NCBI GenBank assembly: GCA_015055515.1
Contig: SVIC01000007.1
Span: forward strand, 1 to 51,512
DNA: 51,512 nt
DNA from: Clostridiales bacterium
GTDB taxonomy: Bacteria > Bacillota > Clostridia > Christensenellales > UBA1242
Direction of reading: 5' to 3'
The notes beneath the pieces are model-generated. The model made no database searches, was not told the DNA's origin, and worked only from the letters and a program-made list of their open reading frames with translations. The position numbers and the translations under genes are program-made. The first letter of the stretch is position 1. Each line of letters opens with the position of its first letter. This document shows, one piece after another, positions 1 through 9,162 of the stretch.

Positions 1-359
1 CCTCCCGTAGGAGTCTGGTCCGTATCTCAGTTCCAGTGTGGCCGATTATCCTCTCAGATCGGCTACCTATCGTCGCCTTGGTGAGCCGTTACCATCACCA
101 ACTAGCTAATAGGACGCGAGACCATCTTATTCCGATACATAACTCTTTTACCCCTGTACCATGCGGTACTGTGGTCTTATGCGGTATTAGCAGCTATTTC
201 TAACTGTTATCCCCCTGAATAAGGCAGGTTTCTCACGCGTTACTCACCCGTCCGCCACTAAGTTAATCGGAAGCAAGCTTCTAATTAACTCCGTTCGACT
301 TGCATGTGTTAAGCACGCCGCCAGCGTTCGTCCTGAGCCAGGATCAAACTCTAATGTTT
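1..359 (-). rRNA. 16S ribosomal RNA, 5' part (truncated by window edge)
   Basis: The first ~360 bases are the reverse complement of a bacterial 16S rRNA 5' third. The 338-region complement opens the window, and the AGAGTTTGATCC element (E. coli position 8 onward) reads leftward from 352, placing the mature 5' end near 359. The gene continues beyond the left edge. It is transcribed away from the rest of the window, as expected if the replication origin lies to the right. Confidence 0.97.
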
Positions 360-516
360 GATTATAACTCAATCACGAATACTTGCGTTAAAGTTTATTC
401 GTAGATTTCATTTACTAAATTCTCAAAAAAATTAACAAGTAATTTTAATTCTACTATACACTATTTAATTTTTATGGTTCTGTTTCGCATTTCCTCTTTC
501 GAAGAATTGCAAGCGT

Positions 517-545
517 AGTTTACCACTCTAAATCGCCCATGTCAA
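517..545 (-). promoter_or_regulatory. rRNA operon promoter
   Basis: Reading leftward there is TTGACA (545-540), a 17-nt spacer, then TAAACT (522-517). The predicted start near 510 lies about 150 nt upstream of the mature 16S 5' end, as expected for an rrn leader. Confidence 0.8.
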
Positions 546-857
546 CACTTTTTTGAAAATTTTTTTAATTTTTTTGAACTTTTTTTGTTTTTTTACATAC
601 ACGCATCCGGGTGTTTGCAATTCGCATCTCAAACGAACTCCAAATTTACCCAAATTTTCTAAAAAATTCTAAAAATTTACTATAAAAATTTTTCTAAAAA
701 ATATTTTTTCAACACACTTTTGTGTGCTTTTATGAGCCTTTCTGTATATTTTTATTATTAATATATATTTATATAATAATCATTTAATATAGCATCGAGA
801 AGCACCCTACCCTATATTTTATTATATTTTTCATTTTTTTGTTACATTATAAAAAAA
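546..857. other. AT-rich gene-free stretch upstream of rrn
   Basis: No supportable ORF. The stretch is dominated by A and T runs, which could act as an UP-element region for the leftward rRNA promoter. A small hairpin with ACACAC/GTGTGT arms lies near 712-730. Nothing else is recognisable. Confidence 0.5.
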
Positions 858-907
858 ACCATATGTATATTATCTTTCCATTATAGAAAAAAATTTTTAC
901 ATATGGT
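850..907 (-). terminator. terminator of the 914-2014 gene
   Basis: Perfect 10-bp arms ACCATATGTA (858-867) and TACATATGGT (898-907) enclose a 30-nt loop. In the leftward direction they are followed by a run of eight T. It sits just past the stop codon of the leftward gene. Confidence 0.7.
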
Positions 908-913
908 ATCTTA

Positions 914-2014
914 TTATCTTTCTAATTCTTTTTCTTTTATTATAGTTTTGTTCGATCTCACTATTGACTTCAATTTAGAACTTATACTACTTATGTCTTT
1001 TACTTTTTCTTTAGATTTTACATTTTTTGAAGCTAAAACATCTTTTTCCATATCAGCAGTAGTTATATTATTATATATAACCCCGCAATCATAAGCAGGA
1101 GACTTCTTTACCAGTCTATTAGTATCTATTACTTCTTGCTCCAACTCTTCATATTTCTCCAATGCACCCTTACCTAGCATTTTCTTTGCTTGCTTATCAG
1201 CATCTACCAAGACTTCAGCGTAGTTTTTCGCCAAGTCGGAGATAGGTTTTTCAAACCTTACATACAATTCTTTTGTCTCACTTGCCTCGGCCTCTATTAC
1301 GCCATCCCTATCCTCTATTACCTTATCCAACAAATCATTGTAGGCTATATAGTTATTGTCGCCATTTGCGGTCAAAAATCGGCTATTTATGGCATTATAC
1401 TCATTTGTATAGCCCTCAGCCACCCCGCTAGCAAAACTACCACTTTCGCCCTTTATTATAGCCATTTTGCTATCGAATAGATCCTTATAAGACTTCTCCA
1501 TCTTATCCGATATAGTTCTATATACTGCCTCATCATATTCTTTCTTAGAAGTCACATACGGATAATCATTCTTGGTATCACCTAGTCTCTCTCTACCCTC
1601 TTCATCATCTACCAGCACTACATTATAATAATCATATGATTTCTGCAAATAATTATCAACGGTAGACACAAATTCCCCTATTTGCGTCCTAATAGTATTA
1701 ATATAATATCCATTCACCTTGTACACATCTTCCAGCACATATATCTTAGAAGATGCCTTCTTTCCTACCGCCTTTTTGCTGTATTTGATCTCAAACAATA
1801 TCTCTCCTATACCCAAAATATCCGATATACAGAATAAAGAGTTGTCATAAGTATGCTTCTTTATTTTTCTCATCTGCATCAATTCTTTAATAATCTTATT
1901 AGATATAGTATATTTTCCGCCTTGATCATAATTACCAAGCAATTTATCTCTATGTACAACAAACCTTTCCGATACAAAACCATCCATGCTTGCAATTTTG
2001 CTAAAACTACTCAT
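914..2014 (-). CDS. uncharacterised cytoplasmic protein (366 aa)
   Basis: I do not recognise this family. The protein has no signal peptide or membrane segment. It is rich in Lys and Glu, and its second half (about residues 170-366) looks helical and possibly coiled coil. It ends in a Lys/Ser-rich tail. The start is supported by a GGGGG-type ribosome binding site 7 nt upstream of ATG. It stands alone between the rRNA operon and a divergent zinc-ribbon microgene and has its own terminator. Codon use resembles the neighbouring chromosomal genes, so nothing suggests recent transfer. Confidence 0.75.
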   Translation of the reverse strand: MSSFSKIASMDGFVSERFVVHRDKLLGNYDQGGKYTISNKIIKELMQMRKIKKHTYDNSLFCISDILGIGEILFEIKYSKKAVGKKASSKIYVLEDVYKVNGYYINTIRTQIGEFVSTVDNYLQKSYDYYNVVLVDDEEGRERLGDTKNDYPYVTSKKEYDEAVYRTISDKMEKSYKDLFDSKMAIIKGESGSFASGVAEGYTNEYNAINSRFLTANGDNNYIAYNDLLDKVIEDRDGVIEAEASETKELYVRFEKPISDLAKNYAEVLVDADKQAKKMLGKGALEKYEELEQEVIDTNRLVKKSPAYDCGVIYNNITTADMEKDVLASKNVKSKEKVKDISSISSKLKSIVRSNKTIIKEKELER

Positions 2015-2151
2015 TTCACGCCCCCATAGATACTTATCTATTATACTTATTTATAGAATAACAAATATTTGCCATTTTCTCCAAACGCAAAAACATAGAA
2101 ATAATATTTTTACATATAGTATTCTAAATATTAATTATTCAAGAGGACTAT

Positions 2152-2298
2152 ATGCACGAGACACTATTTCATAGCCATACACACGCCATCTGCGGTACAT
2201 ATACGTGTGTAAGGTGTGGATTTAAGATATATAAGAATGATCACGAATTATTGCCACTATGCCCTAATTGCAAACATTACGAATTTACAAAAAATTAA
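2152..2298 (+). CDS. zinc-ribbon microprotein (48 aa)
   Basis: A short ORF with an AGAGGA ribosome binding site 4-5 nt before ATG. It encodes two cysteine knuckles: C-G-x-Y-x-C-x-x-C-G at about residues 14-23 and C-P-x-C at 37-40. This is the spacing of a rubredoxin-like or zinc-ribbon fold. There is no other domain and no membrane segment. Such single zinc-ribbon proteins are common in Clostridia and mostly lack assigned functions. The ORF ends directly before a hairpin shared with the convergent lipoprotein gene. The cysteine pattern and ribosome binding site make it likely real despite its size. Confidence 0.65.
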   Translation: MHETLFHSHTHAICGTYTCVRCGFKIYKNDHELLPLCPNCKHYEFTKN

Positions 2299-2330
2299 AA
2301 AAGACAAGTCATACAACTTGCCTCTTTTAT
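2296..2330 (-). terminator. terminator of the 2330-3787 lipoprotein gene
   Basis: Arms at 2302-2309 and 2316-2323 form an 8-bp stem only on the leftward RNA, because one pair is G-U there. The leftward strand continues into a T run. This makes it the terminator of the leftward lipoprotein gene. Confidence 0.7.
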
Positions 2331-3787
2331 TATTTTACCCAAATCTCTGTAATATCTTCGCCTTCATCGTTTGTCTTAGTTTCTGGCTCTTTTGGAGTCT
2401 CTCCATCCTCGAACTTGCCGACAAAGTCGCTCTCTGTATTCTTATCATGAGCATCAATAATATTTAGATAATAGTTCTTTGTACCATCATCACCTGTATA
2501 CTCTGAATATACAAATAATCTTCTGCCATCAAGGTCCACATACTTCACATCATCTAGCTTGTAAGTCTTGCCTTCTCTACCTATTTCTACTGGCTCTGCA
2601 TCATTATCTACAAAACTAAGTGTATATAACTTGCTATTGCAAATGTAATATACATTACCATTATCTTCGCCAATTAACTTAATAGCACTTTCGCCACGAT
2701 ATAACAACTTCTCTACACCATTAGATATTAAGAAGATATAATTGTTGCTATCCACCGCAATCACATCATTAGCAACACTAGAAGTATTATTCTTAATAAT
2801 TACATATCCGCTATATTCGCCCGATACATATTCTTCGCTTGCATTGTTATTTATACTCTTTCTGTACACTTCCTTAGCATATGTCACAGTAGTAGTATCT
2901 ACCACCTTAGTATAGTATACATAGCCATTAGCACACTCTATAATAGAATAATTATAGCCAATACTACCAGCTAGTCCAGTAGCAACTACTTCTTCATCAG
3001 ACTTACCAATCTCTACTCTGCATAATTTGTTACCAGCCTTGCCTGTCTCAGCATCATCCTCTGTATACTCTCTTGTGTAATAAATATATTTCTGATTACC
3101 ACTGATATTATCTGTCTTATATGTGTAGTCTTCTACCTCGGCAAAATCCACGCTAGTCACATTCTCTGCCATAGTTATGACATTGCCATTATCGCCATCA
3201 ACAGATATTATACTTGAGCCATCTTGTAATACTATAAATGCCTTGTTGTCTATAGTATACACAGTCCACTTCTTCACGCTGTCATCACTAGTAGTACTAG
3301 CTAGTTTCTTCTGACCAGTGCCATCTATATTAATTCTGCACACATCAGCACGCTTGTTCTTCAATTCTTTTACGCCTTCAGCGTTATAACCATTCTGCAT
3401 ATGAGGAGTAAGGTAGTATATATAATTTCCTACTATATAAAATCCACCAAATTCATAACCAACACTCTGTGGTACTACACACTCGGTCTCAACTAGAAAA
3501 CCATTCTCATCACGCTGAACCTTGCCATTCACTAGCTTTGTTCTATATATTCCGCTTCTGGTAATTGTACCAAATTTGTTATCCTCTCCCGCCTTAGTGA
3601 ACTCCTTGTAGTCTTGATATCCATTAACATAGTATAGATATTCACCCTTCACAACAGCCATTCCACCATTGCCTAATGCTGTCAAATTATCCGCAGGATT
3701 GTTCCCAAGCCCTGCTGGTCCGCACGCAGTAAGGAAGCATGCCAAGCATACCAACACAGCCACCATTATCTTCAAAAATTTCTTCAT
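2330..3787 (-). CDS. lipoprotein with DUF5050/beta-propeller-like repeats (485 aa)
   Basis: The N-terminus is a classic lipoprotein signal: MKK, a hydrophobic stretch, then L-T-A-C at about residues 19-22, so it should be anchored to the outer face of the membrane through the Cys. The mature part repeatedly shows blade-like segments of the type 'Y-x-Y-Y', 'R-I-N-I-D-G', 'I-Y-Y-T' and 'V-Y-Y-I'. This is the pattern of DUF5050 / six-bladed propeller proteins of Clostridia. The C-terminus is acidic. The start has a GAGAGG ribosome binding site. Specific binding partners are unknown. Confidence 0.8.
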   Translation of the reverse strand: MKKFLKIMVAVLVCLACFLTACGPAGLGNNPADNLTALGNGGMAVVKGEYLYYVNGYQDYKEFTKAGEDNKFGTITRSGIYRTKLVNGKVQRDENGFLVETECVVPQSVGYEFGGFYIVGNYIYYLTPHMQNGYNAEGVKELKNKRADVCRINIDGTGQKKLASTTSDDSVKKWTVYTIDNKAFIVLQDGSSIISVDGDNGNVITMAENVTSVDFAEVEDYTYKTDNISGNQKYIYYTREYTEDDAETGKAGNKLCRVEIGKSDEEVVATGLAGSIGYNYSIIECANGYVYYTKVVDTTTVTYAKEVYRKSINNNASEEYVSGEYSGYVIIKNNTSSVANDVIAVDSNNYIFLISNGVEKLLYRGESAIKLIGEDNGNVYYICNSKLYTLSFVDNDAEPVEIGREGKTYKLDDVKYVDLDGRRLFVYSEYTGDDGTKNYYLNIIDAHDKNTESDFVGKFEDGETPKEPETKTNDEGEDITEIWVK

Positions 3788-3962
3788 TTAATCGGCCTCT
3801 CTATAATAATTTATAAATTTACGATTTATCATAACAAATAAAGCTAGCATAAGTCAAACAAATTGTTAGATTTTGCCTTGAAAAATAACCTTTCATACTA
3901 TTATCGCCCATATTAACCACATTTAATCAATTGAAATATTAGGTCATTTTCCATTTTTGCTA

Positions 3963-3992
3963 TTGATTTTACCATCTTCACTATGCTACAAT
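3963..3992 (+). promoter_or_regulatory. promoter of the 4014/4566 pair
   Basis: TTGATT (3963-3968), an 18-nt spacer, and TACAAT (3987-3992). This lies 21 nt upstream of the ATG at 4014, which has a TAGGAG ribosome binding site. Confidence 0.65.
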
Positions 3993-4013
3993 GATACTTA
4001 GGAGATAACAACG

Positions 4014-4547
4014 ATGAACGCTAATATCGAACACATTAATAATTTTATTAAGCACACCGCACACTATTTTGGCATGACATGGCATAAAGAGTGCTGTATA
4101 TGTTCCGAGGATGCTGGAATAATTAAAACATTCTCATGTAGAGAGTCCTTAGACAATAACACAGCCGAGATATACATTAGCGTAGACAAATCTATACCAA
4201 TTGACGACTTCAACTTGGCAAATGCATATAAGTATGCATTATATATCTATGAAAAGCCAGAAGATTGTTCCGATTGGGATAACCGAATATCTGCAACAGC
4301 GTTATTTTCTAATAACAAAGAAGGCTTTATGGAATGTGCTAAGTTAATAGTTGATCATCACGTAATACAAAATAATATAGATTATTTACACCCAGACACA
4401 GTACTCCCTGACGACATGCAATTGAATATAACTGCAGTAACAGATGATGGCGTAAATGTATTAGAAAATTATAATTGCCCTACAAAGAAGTCTATAGAGA
4501 ATGTCTGTAACATGATAAGCGAAAATATAGATGAATACACTATGTAA
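4014..4547 (+). CDS. uncharacterised protein, first of a tandem paralog pair (177 aa)
   Basis: Not a family I recognise. It is a soluble, acidic protein with no signal peptide. It aligns along its whole length with the next gene: both show H-I-x-N-F near the start, F-G-(M/I)-x-W, G-I-I-K-T-F-S, an E-(I/T)-Y-I-S strand, K-Y-A-L-(Y/F)-(I/V)-Y, and A-L-F-(S/C)-N. The ribosome binding site sequence TAGGAGATAAC is also duplicated upstream of both genes, so the pair arose by local duplication including the leader. Promoter at 3963-3992. Confidence 0.8.
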   Translation: MNANIEHINNFIKHTAHYFGMTWHKECCICSEDAGIIKTFSCRESLDNNTAEIYISVDKSIPIDDFNLANAYKYALYIYEKPEDCSDWDNRISATALFSNNKEGFMECAKLIVDHHVIQNNIDYLHPDTVLPDDMQLNITAVTDDGVNVLENYNCPTKKSIENVCNMISENIDEYTM

Positions 4548-4565
4548 ATAGGAGATAACGAAATT

Positions 4566-5117
4566 ATGAATAATCCCAACTTGAAACATATAGAGAATTT
4601 TTATATCAATACAGATGGCGTATTTGGCATAGCATGGCTAGATGAGTGTTATGTGTATTCCGATAGTTTAGGCATAATCAAGACATTCTCTATTAATAAT
4701 GCAAAATTCAACAACTGCGACGAAACATATATATCTATCAACGAGGCATTTGAGCCAGCCGTGAAGAAAGAAAACCTTGCATCTACATTCAAATACGCAC
4801 TATTTGTGTACGATCCTGACACCGAAAGAGATTATGATGACAAGAATTATAGTACAGCACTGTTCTGTAACGATATGGAGAATTTTCTAGTATGCACAGA
4901 CATTGTTGCGAAATACCATCTGGCAAATAATAATCTACAGATTGCACAAAATTTCCCATACGTTAACTTTCCAAGAGACAAGCAATTAACAATCAACGCA
5001 ATAACTGTGGACAATAGAGAAGTTATTTCTAATATGGAACTAAAAAATTTCGCAGAGGTAGTCACTGCCAGAGAGAAAATAGAGGAAATATTGAAATCAC
5101 CTAATCTGGAGATGTAA
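4566..5117 (+). CDS. uncharacterised protein, second of a tandem paralog pair (183 aa)
   Basis: Paralog of the 4014-4547 gene (shared motifs listed there), 18 nt downstream and presumably co-transcribed. Divergence is spread evenly, so the duplication is not recent. A strong hairpin terminator follows directly. No known domain is visible; the alternating strands and conserved aromatic residues suggest a small alpha/beta fold. Confidence 0.8.
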   Translation: MNNPNLKHIENFYINTDGVFGIAWLDECYVYSDSLGIIKTFSINNAKFNNCDETYISINEAFEPAVKKENLASTFKYALFVYDPDTERDYDDKNYSTALFCNDMENFLVCTDIVAKYHLANNNLQIAQNFPYVNFPRDKQLTINAITVDNREVISNMELKNFAEVVTAREKIEEILKSPNLEM

Positions 5118-5147
5118 AAAAGTCGAGAGTTTTCCTCGACTTTTTTC
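5116..5147. terminator. bidirectional terminator
   Basis: AGTCGAG (5121-5127) and CTCGACT (5135-5141) are flanked by an A run on the left and a T run on the right. It ends the rightward pair and can also serve the convergent gene at 5159. Confidence 0.85.
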
Positions 5148-5158
5148 TTGCCCTTATA

Positions 5159-5548
5159 CTATATAATATCTATTACCGAAATCGGACAAAAACAGACACT
5201 TCTTTTATCTCTAAAAATATCAATTATTCTATATTTATTATGCAAATTTGATACATAAAAAACATAGGTAATTAAAACATCTTCTACATTTCCCTCATAA
5301 TCACAATTATAGATTGCTTTGTACATATTAACATAATCCAGATTATTCTCAAAAAATTGTATTATTTGTTTTATCAAAGTATCCTTATTATTTTTACGGT
5401 TAACTGCATTGATGTTTTGACTAGAAAAACATAAACTATGCGGTAATAAATTCAATAATTCCACACATAAATCATTGCACATAAATTTGCGTGCCTTCTC
5501 AGTCGGAAATAAATATTTCATTAATTTCAATTTTCTAACCTCTTCCAT
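5159..5548 (-). CDS. uncharacterised small protein (129 aa)
   Basis: Unknown family; no signal peptide or transmembrane segment. The start is well supported by GGAGG five nt before ATG. The protein is rich in Asn, Ile and aromatic residues, and its C-terminal half forms predicted strands. It lies between a paralog pair and a divergent XRE regulator. The divergent start sites share a 130-nt intergenic region, so the regulator could control it, but no operator is obvious. Confidence 0.65.
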   Translation of the reverse strand: MEEVRKLKLMKYLFPTEKARKFMCNDLCVELLNLLPHSLCFSSQNINAVNRKNNKDTLIKQIIQFFENNLDYVNMYKAIYNCDYEGNVEDVLITYVFYVSNLHNKYRIIDIFRDKRSVCFCPISVIDII

Positions 5549-5680
5549 GTTATCCTCCGCATAAATAATACACTCTCACAACTCTCTAATCAAGCAAATT
5601 TTAACAATTTTATCATAAACTGCTAGAAAGTAGTGAGGGGATTTGGCATTTTTTGTCGAAACACTCCAAAAAGGATTGTT

Positions 5681-6109
5681 ATGAACAAATTTCAAGAAAG
5701 ATTACAGGAATTATTAGAAGATAAGCACTTAAGTAGATTGCAACTAGCAAATAATCTAAATATTTCTTCCACAACTATCAATGGATACTTTAACAAGGAT
5801 TATTATCCACGAATAGATATCGCAATAGAAATATCAAAATATTTCAATTGTTCTTTAGATTATTTATTTGGATTTTCTGATGATGAAAAAGATATATCTC
5901 TAAATGATAATACATTTATAGATAATTTTACTACACTCGTTCGTTCAAAGAAGATGTCTATTTCCAAAACAATGAGAGAATTAAAAATGTCTGAATATAA
6001 TTATTATAGATGGATGAATGGTCAATTACCTAAAACAAACAATCTTATTTCTATCGTAGAATATTTTGATTCCAGTATTGATTGGTTATTAGGCAATTTA
6101 ATAAAATAA
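5681..6109 (+). CDS. XRE-family regulator with two helix-turn-helix domains (142 aa)
   Basis: Start chosen at 5681 because AAGGA lies 6 nt upstream; the longer reading from 5633 has no such site. Residues ~1-62 are a typical Cro/C1-type HTH ending in the Y-F-N-C-S-L-D-Y-L-F-G signature. Residues ~78-142 repeat the same design and end in Y-F-D-S-S-I-D-W-L-L-G. A double-HTH protein may bind tandem half-sites as a monomer. No sensor domain is present. It is divergent from the 5159-5548 gene, a possible target. Confidence 0.85.
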   Translation: MNKFQERLQELLEDKHLSRLQLANNLNISSTTINGYFNKDYYPRIDIAIEISKYFNCSLDYLFGFSDDEKDISLNDNTFIDNFTTLVRSKKMSISKTMRELKMSEYNYYRWMNGQLPKTNNLISIVEYFDSSIDWLLGNLIK

Positions 6110-6111
6110 CA

Positions 6112-6182
6112 AAAAAACAACCTATAAAATTTGAAGTGAATCCCGTAGTGGTCATTTCAAAATTAGGCTGTTTTTTATTTTT
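6112..6182. terminator. long imperfect hairpin, bidirectional terminator-like
   Basis: Arms of about 22 nt (around 6114-6136 and 6150-6172) pair imperfectly around a GC-richer loop with CCCGTAGTGG. T runs follow in both directions. It separates convergent genes. It is longer than the other terminators here and could also be a palindromic repeat unit. Confidence 0.6.
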
Positions 6183-6186
6183 TCTA

Positions 6187-7551
6187 TTAATCTATTTTCT
6201 TATGTACAGGAGTAGCATAATTCACTGTCACTTTAATCTTAATAGCTCTGTTATCCTCTACTTCTAGATATTTGAAGATAATCTTAATAGCGCGCTCGAT
6301 ATAATTACCATTCTTGTCTGGCTTCTCTTCAATAGTGGTATAAGTATATTCTTTGTCCACCTCTGCCACACTCTCTGATAATTCATACACAAATCCACCC
6401 ACTGTGTTGTATTCAGTATCTGGCAATTTACTAATATTAAGAGTATCGAATAGCTTCTCTAACTCATACTCGGCATCTACAATATATGTATTATCTTCTA
6501 TCATTTCAAAAGTATCTTCCTCGGTCTCATCATCATGCTCATCATATATCTCTCCAACCATCTCTTCTAGAGCATCTTCCATACATACTATTCCGCTTGT
6601 ACCGCCATGTTCATCAGATACAACTGCAATATGCTTCTTAGCCTTCTGCATTTGTCTAATTATATCATCTACCTTGGTGTTCTCGCTGATAAATATAATT
6701 TCACTTAATATGCTCTTGATATCGAACTTATTGTCCTTGATATACGCAGGGAAGAAATTCTTCTGACTGATGTATCCTATGATATGGTCTACATCACCTT
6801 CATATACTGGAAGCCTTGAGAAATAAGTCTCCTCAAATACTTGCTTAATCTTCTCGTTGTCATCATTGATCTCTATAGCAGATACATCTACTCTTGGTGT
6901 CATAATATCATACGCAGTAGTCTCGCCAAGATCTAATACACCTTGGATAAGAGTAGCATCTTCGCTGTTGATTACTCCTTCTTCCTCCATAGTGTCTATG
7001 ATCGTCTCTAACTCATCCTCAGTCACCGTAGGATCAGACACTTCACCATTCTTCTTCTTTAATAATGCATGTTGCATCTTAGTAAAGATGACAGCTATTG
7101 GCCACAAAATAATGGATATTATGTGCATTGTATTAGCAAACGACAACGCTAGTTTCTCTGGCCTTGATTTTGCAAAACTTTTCGGCAAAACCTCACCAAA
7201 TATTAGTATAAGCAATGTCATAATAACAGTGTTAAGTAGGTTTGCAAGTGTAGCATCGGCAATTAATTGACTGAATAAGTACGCTGCTAGCGTAGTATTC
7301 GCAATATTGACTAAGTTATTTCCTACTAATATAGTAGATAACGTTCTGTCGTAATTCTCGCATATCAATAATGCCCTTCTTGCCCCCTTAACATTCTCAT
7401 CCGCCATATTTCTAATTCTAATAAGGCTAGATGTAGAGTACGCTGTCTCGCTGGCAGAAAAGAATGCAGACAAGACAATCAGTACCAAAATCGCTACATA
7501 AAAGATTGGGCTAACATAATTAGCTGCTAATAACCCCGTATACGGGCCCAT
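6187..7551 (-). CDS. CNNM/TlyC-family membrane protein with CBS pair (454 aa)
   Basis: Domain order matches the CorC/HlyC group: a DUF21 membrane domain (about residues 15-190, four hydrophobic segments including S-A-F-F-S-A-S-E-T-A), a cytoplasmic CBS pair (about 205-335, with M-T-P-R-V-D and the G-G-T-S-G-I-V loop), and a C-terminal CorC_HlyC domain (about 350-430). Family members are linked to magnesium or cobalt efflux; the older name 'hemolysin' is not a function call. Length is typical. AAGGAG five nt before ATG confirms the start. Monocistronic. Confidence 0.9.
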   Translation of the reverse strand: MGPYTGLLAANYVSPIFYVAILVLIVLSAFFSASETAYSTSSLIRIRNMADENVKGARRALLICENYDRTLSTILVGNNLVNIANTTLAAYLFSQLIADATLANLLNTVIMTLLILIFGEVLPKSFAKSRPEKLALSFANTMHIISIILWPIAVIFTKMQHALLKKKNGEVSDPTVTEDELETIIDTMEEEGVINSEDATLIQGVLDLGETTAYDIMTPRVDVSAIEINDDNEKIKQVFEETYFSRLPVYEGDVDHIIGYISQKNFFPAYIKDNKFDIKSILSEIIFISENTKVDDIIRQMQKAKKHIAVVSDEHGGTSGIVCMEDALEEMVGEIYDEHDDETEEDTFEMIEDNTYIVDAEYELEKLFDTLNISKLPDTEYNTVGGFVYELSESVAEVDKEYTYTTIEEKPDKNGNYIERAIKIIFKYLEVEDNRAIKIKVTVNYATPVHKKID

Positions 7552-7699
7552 ATAAACTCCTTTTTTCTTTAATTATTATATTCGAAATTAATTATTACAA
7601 ATAATTTCTATTATCTATTATACTACACTTTTATACAAAAGTAAATTGGTAAATGTGAAATATTTTATAATTTCGCATTTGCACTACTACGCAAAATAA

Positions 7700-7732
7700 A
7701 ATAGAGTTGTAGTATAAAATACCACAACTCAA
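7700..7732 (-). terminator. terminator of the MFS transporter gene
   Basis: Near-perfect hairpin with GAGTTGT arms at 7703-7709 and 7723-7729, just past the stop of the leftward transporter gene, followed leftward by a T-rich stretch. Confidence 0.65.
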
Positions 7733-7740
7733 ATAATATT

Positions 7741-8991
7741 TTACTCACTATCCGATAGATATTGATTACTTGTAATCTCGTTGTCTTCTACGAAATCAAC
7801 CAATAATCTCCTTGTCTTTTCTTCTAGTGCCGGTATAACAAAACTAGTTATAATTAACATCGCAGCAGCAATTAAGAAGAAATAGAACATACTTATGTCT
7901 AATACAATTAATAATAATAGGACTGCATAACTCAATATCAAACTGGTAGAGCCTGCCACCTCTCTAACCATAAATGCATTGTTGCTCTGACCAATGATCC
8001 TGGACTTTTGAATAAACCTCTGTAATACAAAACAGCATATAAATGAATAGAATAATCCAAACGCTGCAAACGCCACATATAGCACAAATACATTTCTAAC
8101 AAAGCACATACATACAAATGCTATGCTAATAATCACACAAGATAATCTAACAACATTCAATAGATCAAATTTCTTATCTATATATGATACCACTACATTA
8201 CCAATAACAAATGATACTCTAAATATAATAATGAATACACTAGCAAACGAATATGATATAGCCCCCTCCACAATAGTCGCTAAATTAAATACATAATATA
8301 TGCTGTCGCTTATACAATAACTCATGTATATTGCAAAATAACATACCATAATAGCAATTACTATATACCTGATTTTTGACACTTTCTTATCACTTTTTGA
8401 CACTTGCTCTATCATATTTGACACATACTCTTTATTGAACGCAGAATTCTTTCTGTTTTTAATATACAAATAAAATAGTGGCAAGATAGAAATTATATAT
8501 AGAACAATGCACATAATGTATACAACAGTCTTATTTATATCCAGTATTAATCCACCTATAAGAAGTCCTGCAAAATATCCTAGACCTTCGAATACTCTAG
8601 TTGCTGCAATTTTCTTAGAATCCATACTCTTAGATGATGCATAGTTAAATAATGTTTCTTCCGCAACCATCTGGAATGATGCATCTATTCCACCAAAAAG
8701 TGATGCTAATAGTGAACCGATTAGGAATAATTGTGGAATAAGTGCCAACGACACACAGAATCCACCTAACATCAATGCCCTTAGTATCAAGAATACTTCT
8801 GGCCTTTTTTGAATTTGTTTTCTTAGCACCAATCCAGTTAATAACCTGAATACATTGTTAAGCATCATATATAGTACAGCATATATCAGCGACCCTGTCG
8901 TATTATATATTATCAGTGGAACAAACGATCCCACTAGACAAGTTGCTACCTTTGACAACACCTTATAATAATTTAATAACTTGAACTGCAT
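7741..8991 (-). CDS. MFS-type transporter (416 aa)
   Basis: About 11-12 hydrophobic segments are spread over the whole length, with short charged loops and a larger central cytoplasmic loop (about residues 175-205, rich in Lys/Ser). This is the 6+6 layout of the major facilitator superfamily. An early loop has R-K-Q-I-Q-K-R-P near residues 57-64, a loop-2-like basic motif. Substrate is not predictable. Standalone gene with AAGGA before ATG and a terminator behind it. Confidence 0.82.
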   Translation of the reverse strand: MQFKLLNYYKVLSKVATCLVGSFVPLIIYNTTGSLIYAVLYMMLNNVFRLLTGLVLRKQIQKRPEVFLILRALMLGGFCVSLALIPQLFLIGSLLASLFGGIDASFQMVAEETLFNYASSKSMDSKKIAATRVFEGLGYFAGLLIGGLILDINKTVVYIMCIVLYIISILPLFYLYIKNRKNSAFNKEYVSNMIEQVSKSDKKVSKIRYIVIAIMVCYFAIYMSYCISDSIYYVFNLATIVEGAISYSFASVFIIIFRVSFVIGNVVVSYIDKKFDLLNVVRLSCVIISIAFVCMCFVRNVFVLYVAFAAFGLFYSFICCFVLQRFIQKSRIIGQSNNAFMVREVAGSTSLILSYAVLLLLIVLDISMFYFFLIAAAMLIITSFVIPALEEKTRRLLVDFVEDNEITSNQYLSDSE

Positions 8992-9088
8992 GAACTTTTC
9001 CTTATTTTCTCATCCTACACAATTAGTTTATATATTTAATTAATATAAGTCAAACAAATAAATATTGAAAAAGATTTTGCACGAAGTA

Positions 9089-9117
9089 TTGAAAAAGTCT
9101 CAAAAATGTTTTATACT
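9089..9117 (+). promoter_or_regulatory. tilS promoter
   Basis: TTGAAA (9089-9094), 17-nt spacer, TATACT (9112-9117). The predicted start near 9124 lies downstream of the upstream in-frame ATG at 9106, which supports the shorter tilS start. Confidence 0.75.
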
Positions 9118-9162
9118 ACTAGCGAAAAGTGTTACAATAATGCTTGCCAATGGAGAAAAATG

